DNA from: Mnemiopsis leidyi
Taxonomy: Eukaryota > Ctenophora > Tentaculata > Lobata > Bolinopsidae
Reading direction: 5' to 3'
Length of the DNA stretch: 40,824 bases
Assembly: GCA_000226015.1 (NCBI GenBank)
Contig: JH152696.1
Location: 281,519-322,342, forward strand
Positions 23,301 through 30,599 of the stretch are shown here, piece after piece. How positions within the stretch are numbered: position 1 is the stretch's first letter; every line of letters starts with the position of its first letter. The notes beneath the pieces were generated by a model, which had not been told where the DNA came from, did not search any database, and saw only the letters and a list, made by a program, of their open reading frames with translations. The translations under genes were made by a program, and so were the position numbers.

Positions 23301-26300
23301 TTTACAATAAGTAACCAGTACATTGAATGTGATAGACTTAAAGTCCAAGACTTGGCCCCAGTGCCACACATGTTAGTACAATACCTCGTCGTAATATGGT
23401 GTATTCGTAATATTGAGTCTCATAAAAGAATCTGATTGTTCAACGTTTCTTTTTTCTTTGAGTAGAGTTGAACAAGGAACAACTTGTGTCCCTTGTTCGA
23501 GTCTACTCAGAGAAAACAAGAAATTTTGGACAATCAAATACCTTAAGTGTTAGAGACTTAAAGTCCAAGACTTGGCCCCACAGATGTGTTTCCTGGATGT
23601 TTGGCAGTTTGTCACGCAGCTTCTTCTTTATCTTTAAAGGCACTGGTAGTTGTAACAATACACCTTTACATGCTACACCCACACTGAGCTTATCTCGCGA
23701 CTTGCTGAAAATAAAACGACTTAATACTTTAATTCAACATAAGCTGGAGTGTACTAAGTAATGAGTTTCTTGATTAAATACATTGAATCTACAACAAGGG
23801 TGAGTTCCATAATGTTCAGTAATACAGTAGAAATTGTCTTCTGTACAAAAATAACCAAAACAATTACAAATACCTGTGATGAAAGTCGAGAGAAGGTACA
23901 GTTAAGGTAATCAGTTTTCGAACTGCCTTGCTATCTTCAAACATTTTGACGGAGAGGTTGGTGAGCCTAGTTACACTTGTTATGGAGATATTTGGAGTAT
24001 CTGCTGGTACTTGGGAGGGGGCTGAGGGAGCAAGTTTTAAATTCCTGCTTTTGGAACGTGTCGTATAGTCTAACTTATCAGTGCCAAGTTGTAAGGAAGA
24101 AGTAGATGTACTTAGTTCTATAATAGGTCCTACAAAAAGTACATTCACCTCGGTCCCTAGGAAGAGTAGAGACAGGTATGGAAGTAACCCAGGATACAAT
24201 CTCAGTGTTGTACCACTGTACACCTGGCATGTCCACGTGCGCCGATATGTTCACAGTTACTTCCTCTCTTCCTAGCCCGCTTAGCTGGATGTCAAAGTGA
24301 AAGTGAAACTCTTCCAAAATCAAGGGATCCACTAAACATGAAATTCGATGTAAACATATTGAAACTGCGTTCATTGTGTAGAAGTGCAACAAATTGATAG
24401 TTTCAAGATTTCTCACCTTTAGAGGAGATAACTTGATAGAGCCGACAGACAAAAAGTCGGTGTTATTGATGTAGACTTTAGCGTTGTTCAAACAGAGATT
24501 CTCTATTACAGTGTCAGTTGCGTCATGTGCTCCTTCTTCCGACAAACTTTCTATTTTAAAACTCATGTTCCTGATAAACGTTACGACTTAGATTGTCAAT
24601 TCTAAATGATAGACATCAGTGATCAGCTAACTAAACAAGTATTTATACTTAACATTTTGAAATTGAATGGCGTTGTTAATTTTTTTTCAGCTATCTGTTG
24701 TTTAGACTTTTAGTATATGATAGAATGGCTTATAATAAGTAGCACAACTTGAGTAAAAATCGGACGTTACGGCTTAATAAAAGGGTTCCCTAGAGGCTTA
24801 GTGACTAGATGCAACCCATAACCCACCTAGTTTCCTCAACATCAGAAACACTGCACGAAACGTTTTGTATCTTAAAACTTCGATCTTTAGCTACAAGCGG
24901 CAGCAGTTTAGCTAGCTTCTTGAAAACAGAAACTTTCTGCTTTGTTACTGTCGCTGTGATTGAAATCATTTGTCAAATCCATATCTCAAATTCAAATCTC
25001 TAATTCATATCTCAAATTAAATGAACCTAAATCTCAAGCCTCAGAAGTACTTATTTAAATGACATAAGCACTGAACAAAACAGTACTGAACACAGCACTG
25101 AACAAAACAGTACCTATAGAATTGGAGGGTGGGTTGTACTGGAGATTAAACTGTTTGATCAGGTCCAGTAAACCTTCGTACGCCATCACAGACAACATAT
25201 CCACTTTCACCTTCATAGTCTCTACCTGCAAGTTTAATTGTGCCGGGTGAGACTTATGTAATAAGAGGAGATGATAGTTAGCAGTATGAGAAAAGAAGGT
25301 CCAACCGATTGAAAGTAGTATGAGAAAAGAAGGTCTTATTGATTGAAAATAGTATAAGAAAAGAAGGTCTAACCGATTGAAAGTAGTATGAGAAAAGAAG
25401 GTCTAACCGATTGGAAGTAGTATAAGAAAAAGAAGGTCTAACCGATTGATTGTAGTATAAGAAAAAAGGTCTAACCGATTGGAAGTAGTATGAGAAAAGA
25501 AGGTCTAACCGATTGAAAGTATGTAGTATGAGAAAAAAAGGTCTAACCGATTGGAAGTAGTATATGTAAAAAAGGTCTAACCGATTGGAAGTGGTATGAG
25601 AAAAGAAGGTCTAACCGATTGAAAGTAGTATAAGATAAAAAGGTCTAACCGATTGGAAGTGGTATGAGAAAAGAAGGTCAAGTTTCACTCCAAAAGAAGT
25701 GTTCAGATAAGTAGTCTTGTCCTCTTTCAGTATAATTTCTACGTGATCCACAGCACAATGTGAAGATACCAGTCTGAAGAGAATTTAAGTTCATTTTTAG
25801 AAATTCCTCATTCACTAGGATAAAGCAATCGGTTGGCACCCGCGAAACATTAATTCATCCAAAGATACAGCTTGTAGAATGTAGATCAGAACAATTTCTT
25901 CCTATATCATAAATCAGAAAAAATTTGCTTAACATAAACACGTTACCTGTTATCTTTATCTGGAAAAGATACGAGATTTATACCAGTGGAAAGCCCAATT
26001 GAAAGGCTAAGTGTTCGGTTTTTGGCGTGCAATGTTACACTGTCAACCCGGAAATGAATTCTCTGAAATTATGATAATTTCAACATTTCTAAGTTTCTAG
26101 GAAGACGTTTCGGGGGAATGGGAATTCAGAGTAAGCAGGAAAATCTTATTTGAAAGAGAACTAAAGTTAACTATTTTTAGCTCTTACTTCCAAATTTAAA
26201 TACTAGAATTACAATACGATAAGTTTAACAAACAGATAACCCTACTATGACGTAACAAGCTGTGTACTGTGTCTTCTTATTTCAACTTGTAGTATCGTTT

Positions 26301-27272
26301 TGAAAAGCTATCTGATTTTAAAAACGGTTCTTTCATGAGAAACAACGGAGTATTTTCCTCAAGATATATTTATCAACAAACAGTGAGATATTAACTCTAG
26401 CTAAGCGACTAGATCAGATAAACTACAAAAGGAGAAATATCAAATACCTGGATCAAGTATACAACAAAGGAAGGAATCTTGAAAGGTTTTTTGTCGACGG
26501 TGGGAGTAAGAGAGACAGTTTTCTGTTTTCTTTGCAACAAGACAGTTCCGATGTCAGGTAGTTGAAGGTCAACACCTCCCACAAACAGACCCACCCATCT
26601 CCTGCAATAATTGCATTGTATTGTACATGAATTTCACCGGTAAAAAACAATTTAAAATAAATCAATTTTATTAGAGAGTGATATAATTTAAATCTCGTTC
26701 AGTTCTTTAGTAAAGAATTATAAACATTTCATATTGAACACGATGATAAAGTCATAACTCATAATCATGTTTAAGTATACCGACAACTATTTCTTGTTCA
26801 ACATTGAGCTACCCATCATTGCCCAGGTGTTAACTCAAAACGTACATTGAATTAGAGAAGAGTTTGGAGACAATAGAGACATGTTTGACGGACAATTTCA
26901 GAGCTGAGTCTCGTGTCTCAATCCTGATGTCGTGTACCGATAACAAGGTGACGTGTCCGATCTCTACTTTGTGTGAGGTGAGCGCGCTGAGGAACCAGCT
27001 CAGCAGCACTCCCGTTAACCTGCCCAAAGAGAGAATGTGATAATCATCAAACGTTAGTTACTATTTTTACAGGTGCTTGTTAGTAGGTCTATGTTCAAGC
27101 AAATAGGATAGTGTTTTGTACTTTTAGTTGAACGTTTTCAAATTTTGAAAAACCTTCGTCACGTTAATATGGTTTAGGAATTACATTCAATTAATTCAGC
27201 TTACCTGGAGAGACATGCAAGAGAGAAGAGTACAATGATAATGTGAAGCAGCACACCCAGGTACAAGTTCAT
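4957..27272 (-). CDS. BLTP2: Bridge-like lipid transfer protein BLTP2 (KIAA0100/Hobbit), 26 exons
   Basis: Large rod-shaped repeating beta-groove protein, known in this family to be ER-anchored and to move lipid at ER-plasma membrane contacts. Exons by complement: 27272-27205, 27019-26846, 26601-26448, 26062-25947, 25773-25689, 25225-25114, 24953-24827, 24570-24224, 24156-23874, 23704-23542, 23255-23066, 22892-22839, 22350-22238, 22041-21852, 21750-21588, 21410-21296, 21103-21015, 20880-20673, 15822-15672, 15515-15436, 15281-15118, 14886-14777, 9233-9096, 8953-8868, 8759-8579, 8369-4957. All junctions keep phase and give about 2,357 residues (human about 2,235). Residues 3-20 are a hydrophobic N-terminal anchor. 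Family landmarks in order: LWGQVLDFKS (exon 10), REFKVFLPHNY (18), CADETLNGHDNVV (21), MNPLKYFYD (23), SWGPC (24), PFWDK (25, GFWDK-type motif near 1170), then NLKPPKKKL and LKRDLSSEALK in exon 26. Exon 8 reads through an intron-like 85-nt stretch, and the exon 11 donor could be 9 nt earlier. Two other genes lie inside introns 18 and 22. Confidence 0.92.
9234..10062. other. BLTP2 intron 22, segment downstream of the nested GALNT
   Basis: AT-rich intronic sequence between BLTP2 exon 23 and the GALNT stop codon. I find no ORF or repeat that I can support. It should contain the 3' UTR and polyA site of the nested GALNT gene, but I could not identify a convincing signal. Confidence 0.4.
10063..11841 (-). 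CDS. Polypeptide N-acetylgalactosaminyltransferase, intronless, nested in BLTP2 intron 22
   Basis: Golgi type II membrane enzyme that transfers GalNAc from UDP-GalNAc to Ser/Thr and so starts mucin-type O-glycosylation. The 592-residue ORF is full length. It has a short basic cytosolic tail, a membrane anchor at about 12-31, a stem, and a GT-A catalytic domain from about 157 (SVVINYHNE). The metal-binding DxH motif is D251-S-H253, ILGGAF is near 324, WGGEN is at 349-353, and H377 sits where the third metal ligand is expected (CSRCLH). A C-terminal ricin-type lectin domain covers about 465-592 with CFDFG and GVCLTVDG segments. The usual VWMDE-type segment after the catalytic core is replaced by TVAKSFF, so the enzyme is divergent. 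Most animal GALNT genes have many introns; this one has none and sits in another gene's intron, which suggests a retrocopy that stayed open. I cannot assign it to a numbered GALNT. Confidence 0.94.
   Translation of the reverse strand: MRRRRWLSRPTIYYVFITTLFCLAVTYSIMSYDSSLVKWRAVHPHMTKDIGNKIRDLNPVLVQNLPTSVECNEQQVPTPENTNKRQYFESEGAYRERLELESNIRYSAMFKKLDKSYFDGREGYNESYLDSLPLLRNIPDFRPAGCDNLTYPGSSTTVSVVINYHNEVLSLLLRSIYTILVAIPPHNLREVILVDDASNFSAYPDLERVEPLVSQFTVSVRYFRFERNRGLIYSRLFAVKKARGDTVLLLDSHVEMRQGFLEPLLDITDRNYKAIVAPVFDFIETFKMIHWNYDGHGLGYDPYLNWIWVVNTTCHTSPWKSPGILGGAFLMTRRRLEEVGYFGKGLVGWGGENVEISLKNLMCGGEIWGVPCSRCLHFAASRKPEFHGNRVRASETNNIVTVAKSFFNEEQFAEFLKGRPGFSTEQANEWAVSENKELIRDLKCDRDYEWIRENLMDPIIESFSSKTHIAVELMFGEKCVIVEGEVFKLLPCQIDRPFIEKIRFTKRFELRWGSQKCFDFGWTPPKLGFCHRQEGNQRFHYSLLTKQLSNASLGVCLTVDGANQTLSFKKCDKNSPEQRVTFRTVFHPDMIP
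11842..12485. other. BLTP2 intron 22, upstream flank of the nested GALNT
   Basis: Non-coding by inspection. It should hold the promoter of the intronless GALNT gene, but I see no clear core promoter. A short inverted repeat (GCACATC near 12270 and GATGTGC near 12305) could form a small hairpin. Confidence 0.35.
12486..12685. mobile_element. hAT-like miniature inverted-repeat element (MITE)
   Basis: A 200-bp GC-richer island is bounded by perfect 14-bp terminal inverted repeats: ACAGCGCTGGCAAG at 12486-12499 and its reverse complement at 12672-12685. The end sequence CAGCGCTGGCAA resembles hAT-superfamily termini. The interior contains a further GC-rich foldback (GGCCGCTGCC, GAA, GGCAGCGGTC near 12585-12607) and no coding capacity. 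The flanks are similar but not identical (TAATCA and TAATACA), so an 8-bp target duplication is not proven. It lies in BLTP2 intron 22. Confidence 0.6.
12686..14776. other. BLTP2 intron 22, proximal part, no supported gene
   Basis: No ORF with protein character. At 13186-13202 a TATATAG is followed closely by AATAAA, in a stretch that could be a decayed promoter or a solo-LTR-like remnant. I found no matching TG...CA ends or target duplication. A 10-bp inverted repeat (CCGTGTCAAA at 12949-12958, TTTGACACGG at 13065-13074) spans part of the region. Confidence 0.35.
15823..16751. other. BLTP2 intron 18 proximal part, with polypurine tract
   Basis: Between BLTP2 exon 19 and the first plus-strand ORF of the DEG/ENaC region. 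From about 15928 to 16045 the plus strand is almost purely purine (A/G) with few interruptions, so the BLTP2 transcript is pyrimidine-rich there, 100-220 nt upstream of the exon 19 acceptor. The minus-strand frames that stay open across it are low-complexity Leu/Ser/Pro strings and are not supported as genes. Confidence 0.5.
16752..17216 (+). CDS. Hypothetical ORF with heptad repeat, just upstream of the DEG/ENaC gene
   Basis: Open frame of 154 codons with an ATG start. The product is His/Arg-rich, and near residues 76-97 it has a 7-residue repeat of the form RDHVTSQ, encoded by 21-bp DNA repeats that each carry a TCACGTGA core. An Ala run and a Cys-containing end (DLACSFLCL) follow. I see no splice donor that would join it in frame to the DEG/ENaC exon starting at 17277, which has its own ATG. 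It may be an upstream ORF, an alternative N-terminus, or not coding at all because the DNA repeats alone could keep it open. No function is assigned. Confidence 0.3.
   Translation: MERATPHTVGSVLLTDSRRHPDHMTRVDHVTSYNDFSYHPYHNPSFGFNSAKRRNTTGFWGEGWHDNQDYVMLRNHVTSHRDHVTSQRDHVTPQRDHATTGGYSLTTFEQKPLEGGIKRRGKPVDYDLVLASRAAAAAKGFFDLACSFLCLRRQ
16835..17025. promoter_or_regulatory. Cluster of four TCACGTGA E-boxes (M-box/CLEAR-like)
   Basis: Exact TCACGTGA octamers occur at 16835, 16976, 16997 and 17018, with a degraded fifth repeat near 17039. The last three are 21 bp apart, two helical turns. bHLH-zip factors of the MITF/TFE family are known to bind this octamer. The decamer GTCACGTGAC recurs at 18567-18576. 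The cluster is 250-440 bp upstream of the DEG/ENaC start codon, so it could be promoter DNA of that gene; it also lies in a possible ORF. Confidence 0.4.
17277..19999 (+). CDS. DEG/ENaC (ASIC-like) ion channel subunit, seven exons, nested antisense in BLTP2 intron 18
   Basis: Trimeric plasma-membrane cation channel subunit. Exons 17277-17446, 17618-17689, 17879-18046, 18404-18496, 18618-18943, 19176-19354 and 19487-19999 join in phase to 506 residues, typical for the family. TM1 is about 69-92 (RRILWFLFWVTCC), followed by MPAITICNMN, the start of the extracellular domain. The conserved GICYTFN is at about 236-242 and the Cys-rich block (ACTLECHAKI to CQCKQ) begins exon 7. The pre-TM2/TM2 stretch is GDVGGNLGLFIGANVATLAE. 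Two signature motifs differ: the G-x-S selectivity filter is G483-A-N485, and the cytosolic His-Gly gating motif before TM1 is absent (TASFIRF in its place). These could alter selectivity or make it a non-conducting subunit. An acidic insertion (GEVGEGGDEEKE) lies in exon 5. A polyA signal is at 20031. The whole gene is antisense within BLTP2. Confidence 0.93.
18124..18386 (+). repeat. Minisatellite, about 8 copies of a 32-bp unit
   Basis: The unit reads roughly ACCATGACAAACTTTACTAG followed by TCACACAACGTT. Inner copies differ by one or two bases and edge copies are more divergent. Every copy carries the palindrome ACTAGT. The array fills DEG/ENaC intron 3 and stops about 17 nt before the acceptor of exon 4 (18404). 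Confidence 0.9.
20031..20036 (+). terminator. Polyadenylation signal of the DEG/ENaC gene
   Basis: Canonical AATAAA 32 bases after the TAG stop on the same strand. Confidence 0.6.
20346..20638 (-). mobile_element. tRNA-derived SINE with target-site duplication
   Basis: On the minus strand the element opens with a tRNA-like head. The pol III box A is TGGTGTAGTGG inside 20621-20639 and box B is GGTTCGATCCCCGG at 20557-20570. The A-B spacing is longer than in a true tRNA and no cloverleaf forms. About 200 bp of non-tRNA body follows. Near-identical flanks, ATTTGATAATT at the head (20639-20649) and ATTTGATAGTT at the tail (20335-20345), look like a target-site duplication and define the ends. 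It lies in BLTP2 intron 18 in the sense orientation, about 30 nt from the exon 18 donor. I could not assign the body to a named SINE core family. Confidence 0.8.
22351..22838. other. BLTP2 intron 12, nothing recognised
   Basis: Intronic sequence between exons 12 and 13. I see no ORF, tandem repeat or RNA gene in it. Confidence 0.5.
23334..23360 (-). repeat. Second copy of part of BLTP2 exon 10, in the next intron
   Basis: A 27-bp block here is identical to 23554-23580, the part of BLTP2 exon 10 that encodes WGQVLDFKS. The copies are in direct orientation 220 bp apart. The copy sits in the intron between exons 10 and 11 and keeps the same reading with a Trp just before it, but I see no good splice sites around it. 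Confidence 0.75.
23452..23516 (+). ncRNA. Candidate foldback RNA (pre-miRNA-like hairpin) in a BLTP2 intron
   Basis: Arms at 23452-23477 and 23491-23516 are 26 nt each and pair over their full length, with one G-G mismatch and two U-G wobbles when read as plus-strand RNA, around a 13-nt loop. On the minus strand the wobbles become A-C mismatches, so a plus-strand transcript, antisense to BLTP2, folds better. It lies between exons 10 and 11 next to the duplicated exon fragment. It could be a microRNA precursor or only a small MITE remnant; no expression evidence is available. Confidence 0.35.
25282..25680 (-). repeat. Minisatellite, about 12 copies of a ~34-bp unit, abutting a BLTP2 splice donor
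   Basis: On the plus strand the unit is roughly AGTATGAGAAAAGAAGGTCT then AACCGATTGAA, with A-run length changes and G/A changes between copies. Twelve copies run from 25282 to 25680. The array begins within 10 nt of the exon 5 donor (GT at 25687-25688), so the BLTP2 pre-mRNA is a repeated pyrimidine-rich string from the start of intron 5. Confidence 0.9.
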
Positions 27273-28265
27273 AGTTCCAGCAGGTGCGGGTAATTCAAGA
27301 TATCCACAATTTTCAATTAAACTCTAGTGGTCTTTTGTGTGGAGAGGGAGGGAGAGAGAAATGGAACTTCTTCTCAAAGTCTTTGGACAAATGATGAAGT
27401 GATAATTTAGAGCTTTTTGTTTTGTACCATCTTTGATCAGTGCAGTTTTAGTTATCAGGAGATTGGAATTTTCCAAGAGTTTAGAATAGATTTGATGTTA
27501 TCATGTTGCTATAGACTGAGAAAGTTATTTTTAGTTATTATTAGTTTTCATGAGTTTAATATTTTGACTGAATAAAGAGAAAAAACTGTGAGCGGTTAAT
27601 CTAGAAAGAGAGCTTGATTATTTGGAGGATTATTGAAAATCCTAAATTAAGTTTCAAAGTGACAGGAAAACAGTTAAAAAGATCAATATCTATGATGAAA
27701 TCCGATTGAATATTTTATTGAATATAATTTGAAAAATTCACACACAAATTTTCACAACCCTGAAAAAAATGTAATCATAATTTTAATTTCAAAAAAATAT
27801 AAACCAAAAATATCACCATCATATCTTTAAACCAAATGTTGTGTTATAAAATTTAGTACTAAGTATTATGAATTAAGTTTTGAACAACACTTCGAAAATT
27901 GCGACCACAAATGACACGACTGATTACATGAACGATAAAAATAAAACATGAAATTAAAATATTTTTGTTTTTTTCTAAACTTATAAAACTCTTGTTATGG
28001 TAAGAAAATCAACTAAAACAGCTTCCATTAAACGTCAAAAAGATGTAAATCAATTACATTGCTTGAAAAAAATGAAAGCGTTTGCCTTGATCTGGCATAA
28101 CTATAAACTTATAAAAAAGCTAAAATCGGCGTTAACTAAATAACATGAAACACTAAAAACAGTCATTTAAGACAGTGCCCATATCAAAATAATTTGAAAC
28201 TAAATAATAATTATTGCACCTCTGACATGACTATTCTTCACACACGTGCACAGGCGCGATCAATA

Positions 28266-28325
28266 ACACACACACACACACACACACGTACACATACACC
28301 CACCCACCCACCGACCACCCACAGA
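28266..28325 (+). repeat. (CA)n microsatellite followed by CACC-rich tract
   Basis: About a dozen AC dinucleotides, then a C-rich CACCCACC run. Simple sequence without coding value. Confidence 0.85.
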
Positions 28326-28363
28326 CCCACTTTGACAAAGTTCAATGATGAACTGTTGTCTGA

Positions 28364-28521
28364 GCAAAAGTCTGAAGGCTTTAAGGCTCTATACACATTT
28401 TATTTTCTGGTGTTTGAACTTATCGACGTCGAAAATGTATGTGCAAAAGTCTAAAGGCTTTAAGGCTCTAGACACATTTTATCATCTGGTGTTTGAACTT
28501 ATCAACGTCGAAAATGTAAGA
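28364..28521 (+). repeat. 79-bp tandem duplication
   Basis: Two adjacent copies, 28364-28442 and 28443-28521, both begin GCAAAAGTCT and end near CGTCGAAAATGTA. They differ at only a handful of positions, so the duplication is fairly recent. A plus-strand ORF crosses it but has no other sign of being a gene. Confidence 0.85.
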
Positions 28522-29322
28522 CTTCCGTCAAATTTTAATATTGAACTATTCTATTATCTTGAGACAGCAATTATTGTTGAATTCAAATTCGTTCAGGTAT
28601 GACCTTATCATTTATTCGTGCGGTACATGGAAACCTCGTGACTTCGCATTAATCCATGATATCGGACCATTCCACTGTCATGGAAGATCCTCGTTATTGA
28701 AGATGAGCACGTGCCTGATAGGGTGATATCAATCGCCACAACACAAAACTGACACATTGAAATTACTCTAACATAGCATATCTATCCCTAAGTTCACGAG
28801 CCTTGAAGTCGGCAATAGTCGAATAGAGTTGGTTCAAAGAAGTCTCGAGTCCGTCAACAGCCCACTATTTTCCGAAAATCGCTGTCTATCAACATATCAC
28901 ATTGATTTACATTGACAAACCACGATCATTTAAGCCTTAAAATAGCCAGGTAAGCTTGGTATTTTATGAAATTTACGTTACACAAATTAAATATGAAGAT
29001 AAAAACGTGTAGTTCATGCAAATACCTGATCATCTTGGCACTTTGGCTACCAGTAAAGGCCCAGGTTCAAATATTTGCTGAAGTTGAGTTGTTGTAGAGC
29101 TTGACTAAGTCAATGACTATCCATGGCTCTATGGCTTATGAGCACAAATGAGAGTACTTTAAAGGTCTAGCAAAACTAAGCAGCAAATTTTAACATCCCT
29201 AGCTACATTTCATGAGTGTATGTAAAATTGAAAACTTTTAAACGATACAAAAATAGCATGTAAATTTGTTATTTCATAAAACCGATTCGCTAATATCACT
29301 TTAGCAAGGCACCAGTGCATAT

Positions 29323-30545
29323 TCAATTGCCAACAGTTGGGTTCAGCACGCGACCCATGAAAAGAATCACTTTGTTCTTGTTGTCGTAGATGATGAACAT
29401 AAAAGGATGGTCGATGCTAACAATCTTGGGCCCCCTTCTATACATTATTTGGACAGCTGCTGCGGCAGCAGCTACAGTTCTCTTCTCGTCTACAGAAATG
29501 AAAGACTGGTGAATAACCTTGGATACAAACAAATCTCTTTCGCCACTGATGCCACTCAAATCTGCTTTTTCCATATCAAAAACATTCTCCACTCCAAACC
29601 AAGCTTGCAATATTTCTTTGAGATTTGAAAGCTTTGATCCAAACTCAAACTTAGGCAATGACAGTTGAACTGACAATCGGTAGCTCTGATTGATCCATTT
29701 TTTGATGACCGAAAAGCGTTTCCTGATGACCCTTTTCTCCAGTGCCATGAGACCCCCTCTTGTGGTCGGGTTTATCACAATCATGCTAATATCAGATACT
29801 CCTGACTGATATGGAATGGCCACAACCTCAGCTTCATCAGTCTTGTAATATTTGAATGAAGCTGTCACAGTCATCATATCTGTCATCACGTGATTTTCCC
29901 CATCCAAATAAAACTGCCTTTTTACCGTTTTTGTGAAAGGATTCTTCCATTGTGCATTGAAGTAGATAGTGTTGATCAGAATAGCAGCAGTGTTGCTATT
30001 TATCTGGTCAAACATCCTTCTGATTTTCCCGTTAGTCTTTTCCTCCACCCAAGAGTTTATCTCCTCCACTGTTTCGGAGTTGTCTCCAGAGCCAAAATTC
30101 ACCTTCTCCACGTCAGCCTGGAAGTTCTCCGACAGATCCCTGGTGTAACTTTCTAATGGTTGAAACCTGTTGTCCACATACATCCTATTGTTAGAGGTCA
30201 TGTTGAACATTGTCCCAGAACCTGAGCTCACTGAGGTCTGTAAAGTCCGGAACTTTCCTAGAACATCTTTTACACCAGTCCATCCAAATGCCCTGTCGAT
30301 CTGAGTCTTGGTTGCCCCACCAGCTCCAGTATTGAGCATTGCCATAGCAGTACTGATTGAGAAAGGTGATATCATTACATTTTCACCAGATGGGCAATGT
30401 CGAAGAAGTTTTAAGCCGAATGAATTGATGGAATTTGCAAAATTGCAACTTCAGTATTTTTCCCAGAGCATACGGACAGGAATACGATTAGTGCAAAAGC
30501 CACTCGTACAGAGATGTTTGGTCTTATAATTCTTTGTAAGGACAT
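29323..30545 (-). CDS. Secreted serpin with an apparent 1-nt frameshift near the N-terminus
   Basis: Serine protease inhibitor fold. The long frame (30375 down to 29323, 350 codons) carries ISPFSIS of the shutter/helix B region, NTIYFNAQWKNPF and the C-terminal DHPFMFIIYD block. The hinge EKRTVAAAAA leads to a reactive loop. Counting from P17 Glu puts Arg-Arg at P1-P1', which suggests a trypsin-like target; P15 is Arg instead of the usual Gly. Upstream, the frame extends back through NSINSFGLKLL (helix A) to an in-frame TGA. An ATG at 30545 in a different frame encodes a typical signal peptide (VAFALIVFLSV). One extra T in the T4 run at 30439-30442 would join the two, so this copy is either a recent pseudogene, a polymorphism or an assembly error. 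No intron fits the gap. A TATA box lies upstream at 30593. Confidence 0.9.
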
Positions 30546-30592
30546 GACCTGAAATTGGCAGAAATTTAATTGTTTAACCTTATCATTCTGTC

Positions 30593-30598
30593 CTTATA
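30593..30598 (-). promoter_or_regulatory. TATA box of the serpin gene
   Basis: TATAAG on the minus strand, about 50 nt upstream of the signal-peptide ATG at 30545. The position fits a core promoter with a short 5' UTR, and it supports that ATG as the true start. Confidence 0.5.
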
Positions 30599-30599
30599 T

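Larger units (their letters stand above)
27273..29322. other. Intergenic stretch between BLTP2 and the serpin, no supported gene
   Basis: AT-rich with no convincing ORF. It should contain the BLTP2 promoter near its left end, but no clear core element is visible. It holds a CA/ACCC simple repeat (about 28266-28325) and a 79-bp tandem duplication listed separately. Confidence 0.5.

Noticed and set aside
24130..24148. A 19-nt GT-AG intron in BLTP2 near exon 9
   Set aside because: Too short to splice. A 67-nt intron at 24157-24223 with proper sites gives the correct frame.
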